From the NCBI GenBank assembly GCA_910584075.1, contig CAJTZI010000013.1, positions 27,145 through 46,595 on the forward strand: 19,451 nt of DNA, in the 5' to 3' direction. Position 1 is the first letter of the stretch; every line of letters begins with the position of its first letter. The translations under genes and the position numbers were made by a program. Source of the stretch: an uncultured Oscillibacter sp. Lineage in GTDB: Bacteria; Bacillota; Clostridia; Oscillospirales; Oscillospiraceae. Shown in pieces: positions 1 to 6,137 of this stretch. Under the pieces are notes generated by a model. That model had not been told where the DNA came from, searched no databases, and worked only from the letters and a program-made list of their open reading frames with translations.

Positions 1-1
1 G

Positions 2-316
2 TTTGCCGTCTCGGTCCTGACCATGAAAGACAGCTGGAGAGCGGGGGTCTCCAGGACGGAGGAGACAACGCTCGTGACAGAGGGCGTTTACCAGATCAGC
101 CGGAATCCGGCTTTTCTGGGATTTGACCTTATGTACCTGGGAATTGGTGTGATGTTTTTTAACTGGGTGCTGTTTGCGGCGTCCGTCTTGGCCGCCGTGA
201 CGCTCCACCTTCAGATTGTCCATGTGGAGGAGCCCTTTCTGGAGGAGGCCTTTGGCGAGGCGTACGCGGAATACCGGAAGAGGGTCTGCCGGTATTTGGG
301 CAGGAGACGGCGGTAG
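2..316 (+). CDS. Isoprenylcysteine carboxyl methyltransferase-like membrane protein (C-terminal part)
   Basis: The gene is cut by the left window edge; the frame is open from base 2 and stops at TAG 314-316. The visible ~104 residues carry the hallmarks of the ICMT/phospholipid methyltransferase family: a G-x-Y-x-x-S-R-N-P-A-F block followed by a hydrophobic stretch (Y-L-G-I-G-V-M-F-F), a second membrane segment, and a C-terminal E-E-P-F-L...F-G...Y...Y-R-K-R-V-x-R-Y motif. In the family these parts form the SAM-binding C-terminal half of a polytopic methyltransferase. Many bacterial members have no known substrate, so the methyl acceptor cannot be told from sequence. The N-terminal membrane helices lie outside the window. 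The Met at base 23 is probably internal, because the reading frame continues upstream of it. Confidence 0.72.
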   Translation, partial: FAVSVLTMKDSWRAGVSRTEETTLVTEGVYQISRNPAFLGFDLMYLGIGVMFFNWVLFAASVLAAVTLHLQIVHVEEPFLEEAFGEAYAEYRKRVCRYLGRRRR

Positions 317-332
317 GCTCCGGCAGGTCCCG

Positions 333-377
333 CCGGCGGATCCTGCCCGCCGCAGGCCGGGAAAAATGATCCGCCGG
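333..377. terminator. Compound hairpin downstream of the methyltransferase
   Basis: A 10-bp perfect inverted repeat (333-342 with 368-377) encloses a smaller 5-bp stem (342-346 with 352-356). It starts 17 bp past the stop of the first gene. There is no T tract, so it may be a weak or factor-assisted terminator or an mRNA 3'-end stabiliser rather than a true intrinsic terminator. Confidence 0.3.
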
Positions 378-393
378 GGGCCGGAAGCCGCTC

Positions 394-422
394 TTGCGCC
401 GGGGCGGAGCTTATGCTATACT
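394..422 (+). promoter_or_regulatory. Promoter of the PfkB kinase (extended -10)
   Basis: TATACT at 417-422 is preceded by TG plus one base (414-416), an extended -10. A weak -35 (TTGCGC, 394-399) lies 17 bp upstream. It would give a leader of roughly 95 nt ahead of the kinase start at 525. Confidence 0.5.
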
Positions 423-524
423 GCCAGAAAAGCGTGTGCGTTTTGCGTGCCCGCGGCGGTCGGACACGGCGTTTTGGCTGCTGCGGGCCTGGAATCTGGA
501 TATGACATCTCTAAGGAGGCCGCT

Positions 525-1469
525 ATGAAGGATCTTACAACCATCGGCGAAATTTTGATTGACCTGACCCAGACCGGCGTCAGCGGGGCGGGGGTTCCCC
601 AATTTGACGCCAACCCCGGCGGCGCACCCGCCAATGTGGCAGTGGCTGCCTCCCGGCTGGGGGCCGGCGCTGCGTTTTGCGGCAAGGTGGGAGAGGACGG
701 TTTCGGCGTGTATCTGCGCCGGGTGCTGGAGGACAGCGGCGTGGACTGCACCGGCCTCCTCACCGGCCGGCAGGCCACCACCATGGCCATCGTCTCCGTG
801 GACGGCACGGGGGAGCGGAGTTTCCGCTTTGTCCGGGGCGCCGACCAGGAGCTGACGCCCCAGGAGGTGGACGAGGCCGCGGTGCTAAGCAGCAAGATTC
901 TCCACTTCGGCTCTGTGAGCCTCACGCCGGGTCTGGCCCGCAGCGCCACCATTTTCGCCGCCAGAACCGCCCATAAAAACGGCCGGGTGGTGAGCTATGA
1001 CCCCAACTACCGTCCCGCCCTCTGGGCCAGCGAGGCCGACGCCGTGGAGTGGATGCGCATCCCTCTGCCCATGGTGGACATCATCAAGCTGGCGGAGGAG
1101 GAACTGCCCCTTCTCACCGGCGCCTCCGATCCGGAGGCGGGCAGCGCCCTGCTGGAGGAGCAGGGCGTGAAGCTGGTGCTGGTGACCCTGGGGGGCGAGG
1201 GCGTGTTCTGCCGCTGGCAGGGCCATACATGGCATCAGCCCGGCGTCTCCGTCAAAGTGGCGGACACCAACGGGGCGGGGGACACCTTCCTTGGAGCTGT
1301 TCTCAGCCGCCTGTGCCGCCGGGAGGCGGAAAATCCCCTGGAGAACCTGACCCGGGTGGAGTTGGAGGACATTCTTGCCTTTGCTAACCGGGCGGCGGCC
1401 ATCACGTGCTCCCGCAGCGGAGCCATTCCCGCCATGCCCACTCTGGCAGAGGTGGAGGTCATGGCCTGA
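525..1469 (+). CDS. PfkB-family carbohydrate kinase, fructokinase-like
   Basis: This 314-residue protein phosphorylates a sugar with ATP in the cytoplasm; fructose is the best guess. The start is ATG 525, because AAGGAGG lies at 513-519 with ideal spacing; the frame is open further upstream but has no ribosome site there. Family features: G-E-I-L-I-D near the N-terminus, the first PfkB signature (G-G-A-P-A-N-V-A-V-A, about residues 31-40), the D-P-N-Y-R-P-A-L-W block typical of fructokinases, a K-L-A-E-E-E-L segment, and the second signature D247-T-N-G-A-G-D253, where D253 is the expected catalytic base. Length matches the family (~310-320). Other PfkB substrates such as 2-keto-3-deoxygluconate or ribose cannot be excluded. 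It appears monocistronic: a terminator follows, and the next gene is on the other strand. Confidence 0.85.
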   Translation: MKDLTTIGEILIDLTQTGVSGAGVPQFDANPGGAPANVAVAASRLGAGAAFCGKVGEDGFGVYLRRVLEDSGVDCTGLLTGRQATTMAIVSVDGTGERSFRFVRGADQELTPQEVDEAAVLSSKILHFGSVSLTPGLARSATIFAARTAHKNGRVVSYDPNYRPALWASEADAVEWMRIPLPMVDIIKLAEEELPLLTGASDPEAGSALLEEQGVKLVLVTLGGEGVFCRWQGHTWHQPGVSVKVADTNGAGDTFLGAVLSRLCRREAENPLENLTRVELEDILAFANRAAAITCSRSGAIPAMPTLAEVEVMA

Positions 1470-1510
1470 GAGGCCGGAGCAGCCCCAATGAAAAGCGATA
1501 GCGTTTAGGG

Positions 1511-1572
1511 CCGCCCTTTTCAAAGGGCGGTGGGTCCAGGGCAAAGCCCTGGCGGGTCTGGGCGGAGCCCAG
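1511..1572. repeat. Triple-hairpin intergenic element
   Basis: Three adjacent perfect hairpins lie in 62 bp: 1511-1518/1523-1530 (8-bp stem, loop TTCA), 1536-1542/1546-1552 (7-bp stem, loop AAA) and 1558-1563/1567-1572 (6-bp stem, loop GGA). They sit between the kinase stop and the bidirectional terminator and encode nothing. The array of short G+C-rich palindromes resembles dispersed intergenic repeats (REP/BIME-like) of GC-rich Clostridia. Repetition elsewhere in the genome cannot be seen from this window. Confidence 0.5.
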
Positions 1573-1586
1573 CACTGGCTTTGTAT

Positions 1587-1618
1587 AAAAACGCGGAGCG
1601 CATTGCGCTCCGCGTTTT
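1587..1618. terminator. Bidirectional intrinsic terminator between convergent genes
   Basis: Stem 1591-1601 pairs with 1605-1615 (11 bp, loop ATT). It is flanked by A5 on the left (1587-1591) and T4 on the right, so it can terminate transcripts on both strands. It starts immediately past the DUF2812 stop codon (1620-1622, minus strand) and 120 bp past the kinase stop. Confidence 0.8.
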
Positions 1619-1619
1619 C

Positions 1620-3011
1620 CTATGCGTTTTTCAGCTCCTCCCCCACCAGGGCCATCTGCTCCGGCGTCAGGTCCAGGGAACACTCAAATTCCACCAGCCG
1701 GTCGGGGAAGATCAGAAGCACGGTGTCCGTAAACTCACCGTCACAAAGCTCCCGGCAAGCCCTCTCCGCCCCCCAGGGAGCGGCGGGGATTTCCTCCCAG
1801 GTATAGAGCCAGGAGAAGCGGGCAGTCCGATAGGAGAACGTCTCCTCCCGGGAGGCCGCAGCGCTTTTCACCGCCATGTCATACAGCCATCCGCGGGGCT
1901 TGGTGATCTCATAGTGGATGCCTTTCCGGGCGGTTCCCTCCATGACGTGCTCACGGCAGACCCGCCGGGGCAGGAGGACGGAGCCGGCGGAGGTGTCCTG
2001 CCGCGAGATGTGGCTGTAAGTCTCCCCGGTGAGGTCGGAGACCGTGAGGGGCAGGTCCATGGGGGACACGTCCCACTCCTGGTCCTGATAAATGTAGGTC
2101 TCGCTCCTGGCCCCATTGAACCAGCCGCCCTTGATGGCGGCGGTATTCAGTCCGCCTACCAACACGGCGGCCAGCACCACATCCGCCAGCAGGGTGAGGA
2201 AGAGATTCAGTCGAAAAGAGGCCTTCATCCGCCGCAGCAGGGCGGTGGTCTTTCGCAGCAGGAGGATCATCAGACAGATGATGAGCGTGTGAAGCGCGAA
2301 GTAGACGGCGGGACCCGGCAGGCCCCGGGCCAGCCATGACAGACAATACAGCGCCGTCCAGGGGATCAGAAGGGCATAGCCTACCCAGCTGACCCACCGG
2401 ATGTCCCCGGGGGCGGCGCAGGAACCGCCCTGGGCCACGGACTTGGCGGAGCGGCAGTACCAGAGCCAGTAGTGGAGCAGACTGATCAGAAGGATTGCTG
2501 TCAGCAGCAGAAACAAAGGGCCGGTGAACAGGCTGGCGTCACTCTCAAGAATATGGATGGGGTCTGTAATCAGCGTGCGGACAAACCGCCCCAGCATAAC
2601 CAGGGAGACCAGCAGACAGATGATATTAGCCGGCAGGAAGTTTCGCTTCATGGACCGGTGGACGGCCTCCAGCCGGACGGACTCCTCTGTCTCCAGGGGG
2701 ATGGGGTTCTCCGCCTCGGAGCAGTAGATCTGCATCTGGAACCAGTCCGCCACCTTCTCCCACCCGGCGGCGGCGCACAGCTCCTCCAGGGTCTGCTGCC
2801 GCTCCGTGGGGCCTGGGTTGAACTGGGAGGCGTCCTGGATATAGGTGACGGCGTAGCGGACCTTCGCAGGCTCCGCCCGGCGGTACTTCCACAGCCGGGC
2901 GCCGATGCTCTCCAGCCGCCAGCCCCTGGCGGCCATGGCGGAGAGGTGATCCTCCACGTGCCGGTAGTCATACAGGTTCAGGTTTTCCATGCGGCGCTTT
3001 GTGTTTTTCAT
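1620..3011 (-). CDS. DUF2812-domain membrane protein
   Basis: This 463-residue protein has an N-terminal DUF2812 domain (about residues 1-115). It contains the characteristic Y-D-Y-R-H-V-E-D-H-L...A-A-R-G-W-R-L block, the W-K-Y-R-R-A-E-P segment and an A-A-G-W-E-K-V motif. About five hydrophobic segments follow (approximately residues 125-145, 160-187, 207-229, 230-252 and 268-290), then a ~170-residue soluble C-terminal region. The biochemical role of DUF2812 proteins is unknown; they commonly sit beside PadR regulators. That holds here: its ATG (3009-3011) overlaps the end of the PadR gene by 4 bp, so the two are translationally coupled and share one promoter. The protein is likely the regulator's effector or target in envelope stress or drug response, which is inference. 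Confidence 0.8.
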   Translation of the reverse strand: MKNTKRRMENLNLYDYRHVEDHLSAMAARGWRLESIGARLWKYRRAEPAKVRYAVTYIQDASQFNPGPTERQQTLEELCAAAGWEKVADWFQMQIYCSEAENPIPLETEESVRLEAVHRSMKRNFLPANIICLLVSLVMLGRFVRTLITDPIHILESDASLFTGPLFLLLTAILLISLLHYWLWYCRSAKSVAQGGSCAAPGDIRWVSWVGYALLIPWTALYCLSWLARGLPGPAVYFALHTLIICLMILLLRKTTALLRRMKASFRLNLFLTLLADVVLAAVLVGGLNTAAIKGGWFNGARSETYIYQDQEWDVSPMDLPLTVSDLTGETYSHISRQDTSAGSVLLPRRVCREHVMEGTARKGIHYEITKPRGWLYDMAVKSAAASREETFSYRTARFSWLYTWEEIPAAPWGAERACRELCDGEFTDTVLLIFPDRLVEFECSLDLTPEQMALVGEELKNA

Positions 3012-3334
3012 TTTGAGACACCCCTCTCTCCGGTACAGCGCTCATAGTCCGCCGTCAGAATCTGGAGGCGGCGGTACTCCTCCTCCAGGGCCCTGCGGCC
3101 CTCCGCCGTGATCATGTAGCTGCGCTTTCGCCCCTCCACTTTTGTCTCCCGGATCATTCCGGCCTGGAAGAAGCTCTCCAGCAGGTTGTAAAGGGTTCCC
3201 GGTCCCACGGCCACCCGCCCGCCGGTGACCGAGGCCACCTGGGCCGCGATGTCCGCGCCGCAGCACTCCCGCCGCAGGCACAGCAGGATGTAAAACATCT
3301 GTTCCGTCAAGGTCTGAAATTTTGTCCGCGGCAC
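3008..3334 (-). CDS. PadR-family transcriptional regulator
   Basis: This 108-residue winged-helix repressor has the PadR layout: an N-terminal helix (L-T-E-Q-M-F-Y-I-L-L-C-L), a recognition region ending in G-P-G-T-L-Y-N-L-L, the wing R-K-R-S-Y-M-I-T-x-E-G, and a short C-terminal dimerisation helix (A-L-E-E-E-Y-R-R-L). The start is GTG 3332-3334, chosen because a strong GGAGGAAGG ribosome site sits just upstream on the minus strand. It is the first gene of the padR-DUF2812 operon. Two identical 15-bp operator-like repeats in its promoter suggest autoregulation. PadR proteins of this size often respond to small hydrophobic molecules or antimicrobials; the ligand here is unknown. Confidence 0.87.
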   Translation of the reverse strand: MPRTKFQTLTEQMFYILLCLRRECCGADIAAQVASVTGGRVAVGPGTLYNLLESFFQAGMIRETKVEGRKRSYMITAEGRRALEEEYRRLQILTADYERCTGERGVSK

Positions 3335-3349
3335 AATCCTTCCTCCTCC

Positions 3350-3398
3350 TATTATCGAATATCGTTATTTCCTGCCCTTAGTATATTATCGAATATCG
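3350..3398 (-). promoter_or_regulatory. Probable PadR operator, two direct copies
   Basis: The same 15-bp sequence (TATTATCGAATATCG on the plus strand) occurs at 3384-3398, inside the promoter spacer, and at 3350-3364, just upstream of the ribosome site. The copies are 34 bp apart. Each contains two ATCGA units 7 bp apart. PadR proteins typically bind AT-rich ATCGAT-like dyads in their own promoters, so these are the likely autorepression sites. Confidence 0.6.
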
Positions 3399-3408
3399 AC
3401 ATTGTCAA
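3380..3408 (-). promoter_or_regulatory. Promoter of padR-DUF2812 operon
   Basis: Reading the minus strand, a perfect -35 TTGACA (3408-3403), a 17-bp spacer and -10 TATACT (3385-3380) precede the PadR gene. One copy of the repeated operator occupies the spacer. Confidence 0.8.
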
Positions 3409-3435
3409 GGATCAATTTTTGTCCGGGGCTTTTTC

Positions 3436-3464
3436 TTGCCTTTTGGAAAACATCGTAGTATACT
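3436..3464 (+). promoter_or_regulatory. Promoter of TSCPD protein-glycosyltransferase pair
   Basis: TTGCCT (3436-3441), a 17-bp spacer and TATACT (3459-3464) lie 35 bp upstream of the ATG at 3499. The promoter is divergent from the padR promoter in the same intergenic region. Confidence 0.55.
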
Positions 3465-3498
3465 GCTTAAGATAATATTTGAAAAAGAGGGATTTGAC

Positions 3499-3753
3499 AT
3501 GACGTATTCATTTACTCCCCGGGGCATCTGCGCACGGGAGATCATGGTGGATGTGGACGAGCAGGGCGTAATCCAGGATCTCCAGATTGTGGGCGGCTGC
3601 GACGGCAACCACAAGGGCCTGGCCGCCCTGGTGAAGGGCATGAAGGCCCGAGAGGCCGTGGAGCGGCTCAAGGGCATCTCCTGCGGGCCCCGCCCCACCT
3701 CCTGCCCGGACCAGCTGGCCCAGGGTCTGGAGAAGATTCTGGCCCAAAACTGA
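3499..3753 (+). CDS. Small four-Cys TSCPD-domain protein (TIGR03905-like)
   Basis: This 84-residue protein starts at ATG 3499, with an AAGAGGG ribosome site 8 bp upstream. Four cysteines are arranged as in the TIGR03905 family: C11 (G-I-C-A-R-E), C34 (G-G-C-D-G-N), C62 (I-S-C-G) and C69 (T-S-C-P-D). The T-S-C-P-D block gives the TSCPD domain its name; related domains occur at the C-terminus of class II ribonucleotide reductases. The four Cys probably bind a metal, but no function has been established for the stand-alone proteins. It is followed after 24 bp by a glycosyltransferase and is probably co-transcribed with it. Confidence 0.8.
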   Translation: MTYSFTPRGICAREIMVDVDEQGVIQDLQIVGGCDGNHKGLAALVKGMKAREAVERLKGISCGPRPTSCPDQLAQGLEKILAQN

Positions 3754-3777
3754 GAGCCGGGAGCGCGGGAGGCGGCC

Positions 3778-4914
3778 ATGAAGATCGTATTGGTCATTGA
3801 CCAGTTTGACGACGCCAATAACGGCACCACCATCAGTGCCCGCCGCTTTGCCATGGCGCTGAAGGCCCACGGCAACGAGGTGCGGGTCATCGCCACCGGG
3901 AAACCGGCGGATTACAAGTACGCAGTGCGCCAGATGCGCTTTTTCCCCATTGTGGAGCACCTCATGACCAGCCAGGGGATGCGTCTGGCCATCCCCAACA
4001 GGCACGTCTTCGAGAAGGCGGCGGCCTGGGCGGACGTGGTCCACTTCATGATGCCCTCGCCCTTGGCTATCATGGGCCTGCGGCACGTGGAGAAGATCGG
4101 CATCCCCCACACGGCGGCCTTTCACTGCCAGCCGGAGAATATCACCTTCACTCTCCACATGGGCAACAGCCGCCGGATGAACGACTTTGTGTACGGCAAA
4201 TTCCGGGACACGTTTTTCAACCGTTTTACCCACATTCACTGTCCCAGCGGCATGATCGCAAACCAGCTCCGGGACCACGGGTACACCGCGCAGCTCCATG
4301 TGATCTCCAACGGCATCAGCTCGGAGTATGTCTACGGAAAGCGGCCCAAGGAGGACTGGATGGAGGGCTTCTTCAACATCCTGATGGTGGGCCGGTACGC
4401 CGGGGAGAAGCGGCAGGATGTGCTGATCGAGGCCGCGGCCAGGTGCCGCCACGCTTCGGAGATCCAGGTGATCCTGCCGGGTAAGGGCCCCCTGGAGAAG
4501 AAATACCGTCATCTGGCGAAAAAGCTCCCCAACCCTGTTGTCATGGGCTTTTATGAGCCCGCCCGGCTGATTGAGCTCCTCCATATGGCGGATCTCTACG
4601 TCCACACCTCCGATGCGGAGATCGAGGCTATGAGCTGCATGGAGGCCTTCGCCTGCGGGCTGGTGCCCGTCATCGCGGACTCCCCCCGCTCCGCCACGCC
4701 CCAGTTCGCCCTGGACGGGCGGAGCCTGTTTCCCGCCGGGGACAGCGCTACTCTGGCAGAGCGCATTGACTGGTGGATTGAGCACCCGGAGGAGCGGCGG
4801 GAGATGGAGCGCCGCTACGCTGAGCACGCCAAGCAGTACACCCTGGAGCGGTCCATCGAGCAGACGGAGGAGATGTTCCTCCAGGCCATCCAAGAGCAGG
4901 GGAAGAACAACTGA
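3778..4914 (+). CDS. GT-B fold glycosyltransferase (family 4-like)
   Basis: This 378-residue protein has a Rossmann-type start (M-K-I-V-L-V-I-D-Q-F) with a substrate-loop segment N-N-G-T-T-I-S-A. The second Rossmann half opens at N-I-L-M-V-G-R-Y-A-G-E-K-R-Q-D-V-L (about residues 198-214). The donor-binding motif E-A-M-S-C-M-E-A-F-A-C-G-L-V-P-V-I-A-D lies near residues 283-301. This is the pattern of retaining nucleotide-sugar transferases such as diacylglycerol glucosyl/mannosyltransferases. There are no membrane helices; it is probably cytosolic or peripherally bound. GGGAGG upstream supports ATG 3778. The acceptor may be a membrane glycolipid, which is inference from resemblance to 1,2-diacylglycerol 3-glucosyltransferases. 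A strong terminator follows, ending the TSCPD-glycosyltransferase operon. Confidence 0.82.
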   Translation: MKIVLVIDQFDDANNGTTISARRFAMALKAHGNEVRVIATGKPADYKYAVRQMRFFPIVEHLMTSQGMRLAIPNRHVFEKAAAWADVVHFMMPSPLAIMGLRHVEKIGIPHTAAFHCQPENITFTLHMGNSRRMNDFVYGKFRDTFFNRFTHIHCPSGMIANQLRDHGYTAQLHVISNGISSEYVYGKRPKEDWMEGFFNILMVGRYAGEKRQDVLIEAAARCRHASEIQVILPGKGPLEKKYRHLAKKLPNPVVMGFYEPARLIELLHMADLYVHTSDAEIEAMSCMEAFACGLVPVIADSPRSATPQFALDGRSLFPAGDSATLAERIDWWIEHPEERREMERRYAEHAKQYTLERSIEQTEEMFLQAIQEQGKNN

Positions 4915-4932
4915 CCACCAAAAGTCCATCAC

Positions 4933-4971
4933 AAAACCGGGGCCGCCTGTATCACAGGCGGCCCCGGTTTT
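4933..4971. terminator. Strong intrinsic terminator after the glycosyltransferase
   Basis: A perfect 18-bp inverted repeat (4933-4950 with 4954-4971) begins with AAAA and ends with TTTT. It lies 18 bp past the glycosyltransferase stop. The symmetry would permit termination in both directions. Confidence 0.85.
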
Positions 4972-5065
4972 GCGTATACTGTCATGAGCCGGGAGGAAAA
5001 ATGAGGGCCCGGCCCGGTCGTGCGGGACCGCCGCGCCGGGCGGGGCGGACAGAGGTGAGATACTT

Positions 5066-5506
5066 ATGGCTTATTCGGACCGGGAGCTGCTGGCCCGCCT
5101 GATCCAGTGCGAGGCGGGCGGAGAGGGGGACATCGGCATGAAGGCGGTGGCCGGTGTGGTGATGAACCGGGTTCACGCCGTCGGCGGGGAGTATGCCCGG
5201 GTGGGGCAGGGCAGTATCCGGAAGATCATCTTTCAGCCCTACCAATTCGTCTGTGCCAGCGAGACGGAGGGCGGCGCCTACAATCCCCAGAACATCTACA
5301 ATATGCGGCCCGAGCAGATCCACTACGACATTGCCGACTGGGCCATCGCGGGAAACCGGGTGCCGGAGGTGGCGGAATCCCTGTGGTTTTACAATCCCTT
5401 CGGGCCCAAATGCCGCTCCCGCTTCCCGTCGGACGTGGGATACTGGCAGACCAGAATCGGCGACCACTGCTTTTACAATCCCACAAACGCCTACTACCAG
5501 ACTTGA
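5066..5506 (+). CDS. SleB/CwlJ-type spore cortex-lytic hydrolase
   Basis: This 146-residue protein consists almost entirely of the Hydrolase_2 (SleB/CwlJ catalytic) domain: L-L-A-R-L-I-Q-C-E-A-G-G-E with presumed catalytic E16, then V-A-G-V-V-M-N-R-V, I-F-Q-P-Y-Q-F, W-F-Y-N-P and C-F-Y-N-P-T-N-A-Y. There is no signal peptide and no peptidoglycan-binding domain. This matches CwlJ, which acts from the coat side, rather than SleB. CwlJ enzymes cleave muramic-lactam cortex peptidoglycan during germination. The start ATG 5066 follows AGAGGTGAGA. The next gene, 75 bp on, resembles GerQ, the partner CwlJ needs for spore localisation in Bacillus, and this supports the spore assignment. A non-spore wall hydrolase of the same family remains possible. 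Confidence 0.8.
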   Translation: MAYSDRELLARLIQCEAGGEGDIGMKAVAGVVMNRVHAVGGEYARVGQGSIRKIIFQPYQFVCASETEGGAYNPQNIYNMRPEQIHYDIADWAIAGNRVPEVAESLWFYNPFGPKCRSRFPSDVGYWQTRIGDHCFYNPTNAYYQT

Positions 5507-5507
5507 C

Positions 5508-5522
5508 GCCGCCCCGGGCGGC
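5508..5522 (+). other. Short GC hairpin between hydrolase and GerQ-like gene
   Basis: A 6-bp perfect GC stem (5508-5513 with 5517-5522) begins one base after the hydrolase stop codon. There is no T tract. It may be a processing or stability element within the two-gene unit. Confidence 0.25.
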
Positions 5523-5581
5523 AGGGAGGGCCGGAGACCCTTCCGGTAATTTCGGCGCCGGAGGGCGCATGGAGGTTTATT

Positions 5582-6088
5582 ATGGCAACGATGCAGAATC
5601 AATATTCCCCGATGTCCGCTGCCCCCGGGATGGGGGTCCGGAGGGCGGACAGTGTGGACTGGTCCCAGGAGATCAGCCCGGCCCCGTCGGCAGTTCCCGC
5701 AGCGGCCCCGGCCCAGCGGCCCGCGGGGGGAGCGGTTTCCTCGGTTTCCAATCCGCAGCTGGATATGAAGAACGACCTTCCCACGGAGGTCATCGACGCC
5801 CCCACTACGGTGGGAGAGGCCGAGGCGGGTTCCTGGAAGGCCATGCTGAGCCGGAACCTCGGGAATTTTGTGGTGGCGACCTTTCTGATCGGCACCCAGG
5901 GCACAGTGGCCTGGGAGGGCGTGCTGTACGATGTGGGCAACAACTACCTGACGATCTATCAGGCGGGCCGGGACCGGTACATTGTCTGTGACATCTATTC
6001 TCTGAAATACATCGAGTTTTACGATACCAGTCGGCGGCAGATGTGCGATGAGCTGCTGCGGCAGCAGGGCTGGCAGCCCAACGGCTGA
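5582..6088 (+). CDS. gerQ: GerQ-like spore coat protein
   Basis: This 168-residue protein starts at ATG 5582, with GGAGG at 5571-5575. Residues ~1-75 are low-complexity, rich in Ala, Pro, Ser and Gln. The C-terminal ~75 residues match the Spore_GerQ pattern: a short helix (W-K-A-M-L-S-R-N-L-G), strands V-V-A-T-F-L-I-G, W-E-G-V-L-Y-D-V-G, Y-L-T-I-Y, a G-R-D-R-Y-I-V-C-D segment and a closing Y-L/I-E-F-Y-D-like strand. In Bacillus subtilis GerQ anchors CwlJ in the coat and is crosslinked by a transglutaminase. Here it directly follows a CwlJ-like gene, the same pairing. Unlike Bacillus GerQ, the N-terminal region has almost no lysine, so lysine-mediated crosslinking looks unlikely. The assignment is by pattern and context, not alignment. 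Confidence 0.68.
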   Translation: MATMQNQYSPMSAAPGMGVRRADSVDWSQEISPAPSAVPAAAPAQRPAGGAVSSVSNPQLDMKNDLPTEVIDAPTTVGEAEAGSWKAMLSRNLGNFVVATFLIGTQGTVAWEGVLYDVGNNYLTIYQAGRDRYIVCDIYSLKYIEFYDTSRRQMCDELLRQQGWQPNG

Positions 6089-6094
6089 GGGGTC

Positions 6095-6129
6095 AAACCT
6101 CCCGGGAGATCGGATCTCCCGGGAGGTTT
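6095..6129. terminator. Terminator between convergent genes
   Basis: A near-complete 35-bp palindrome (arms 6095-6111 and 6113-6129) with AAA/TTT ends lies between the GerQ-like stop (6088) and the carboxypeptidase stop (6138). It can serve both strands. The T tract is short. Confidence 0.65.
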
Positions 6130-6137
6130 GGCGCCTC

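Noticed and set aside
216..524. N-terminal extension of the PfkB kinase to an ATG at 216
   Set aside because: The extension overlaps the previous gene, crosses the promoter at 394-422, and lacks a ribosome site; ATG 525 has a perfect one.
3508..4932. 474-codon minus-strand frame opposite the glycosyltransferase
   Set aside because: A shadow frame caused by high GC at third positions; rich in His/Arg/Gly/Pro, no domain, and the plus strand has a clear gene.
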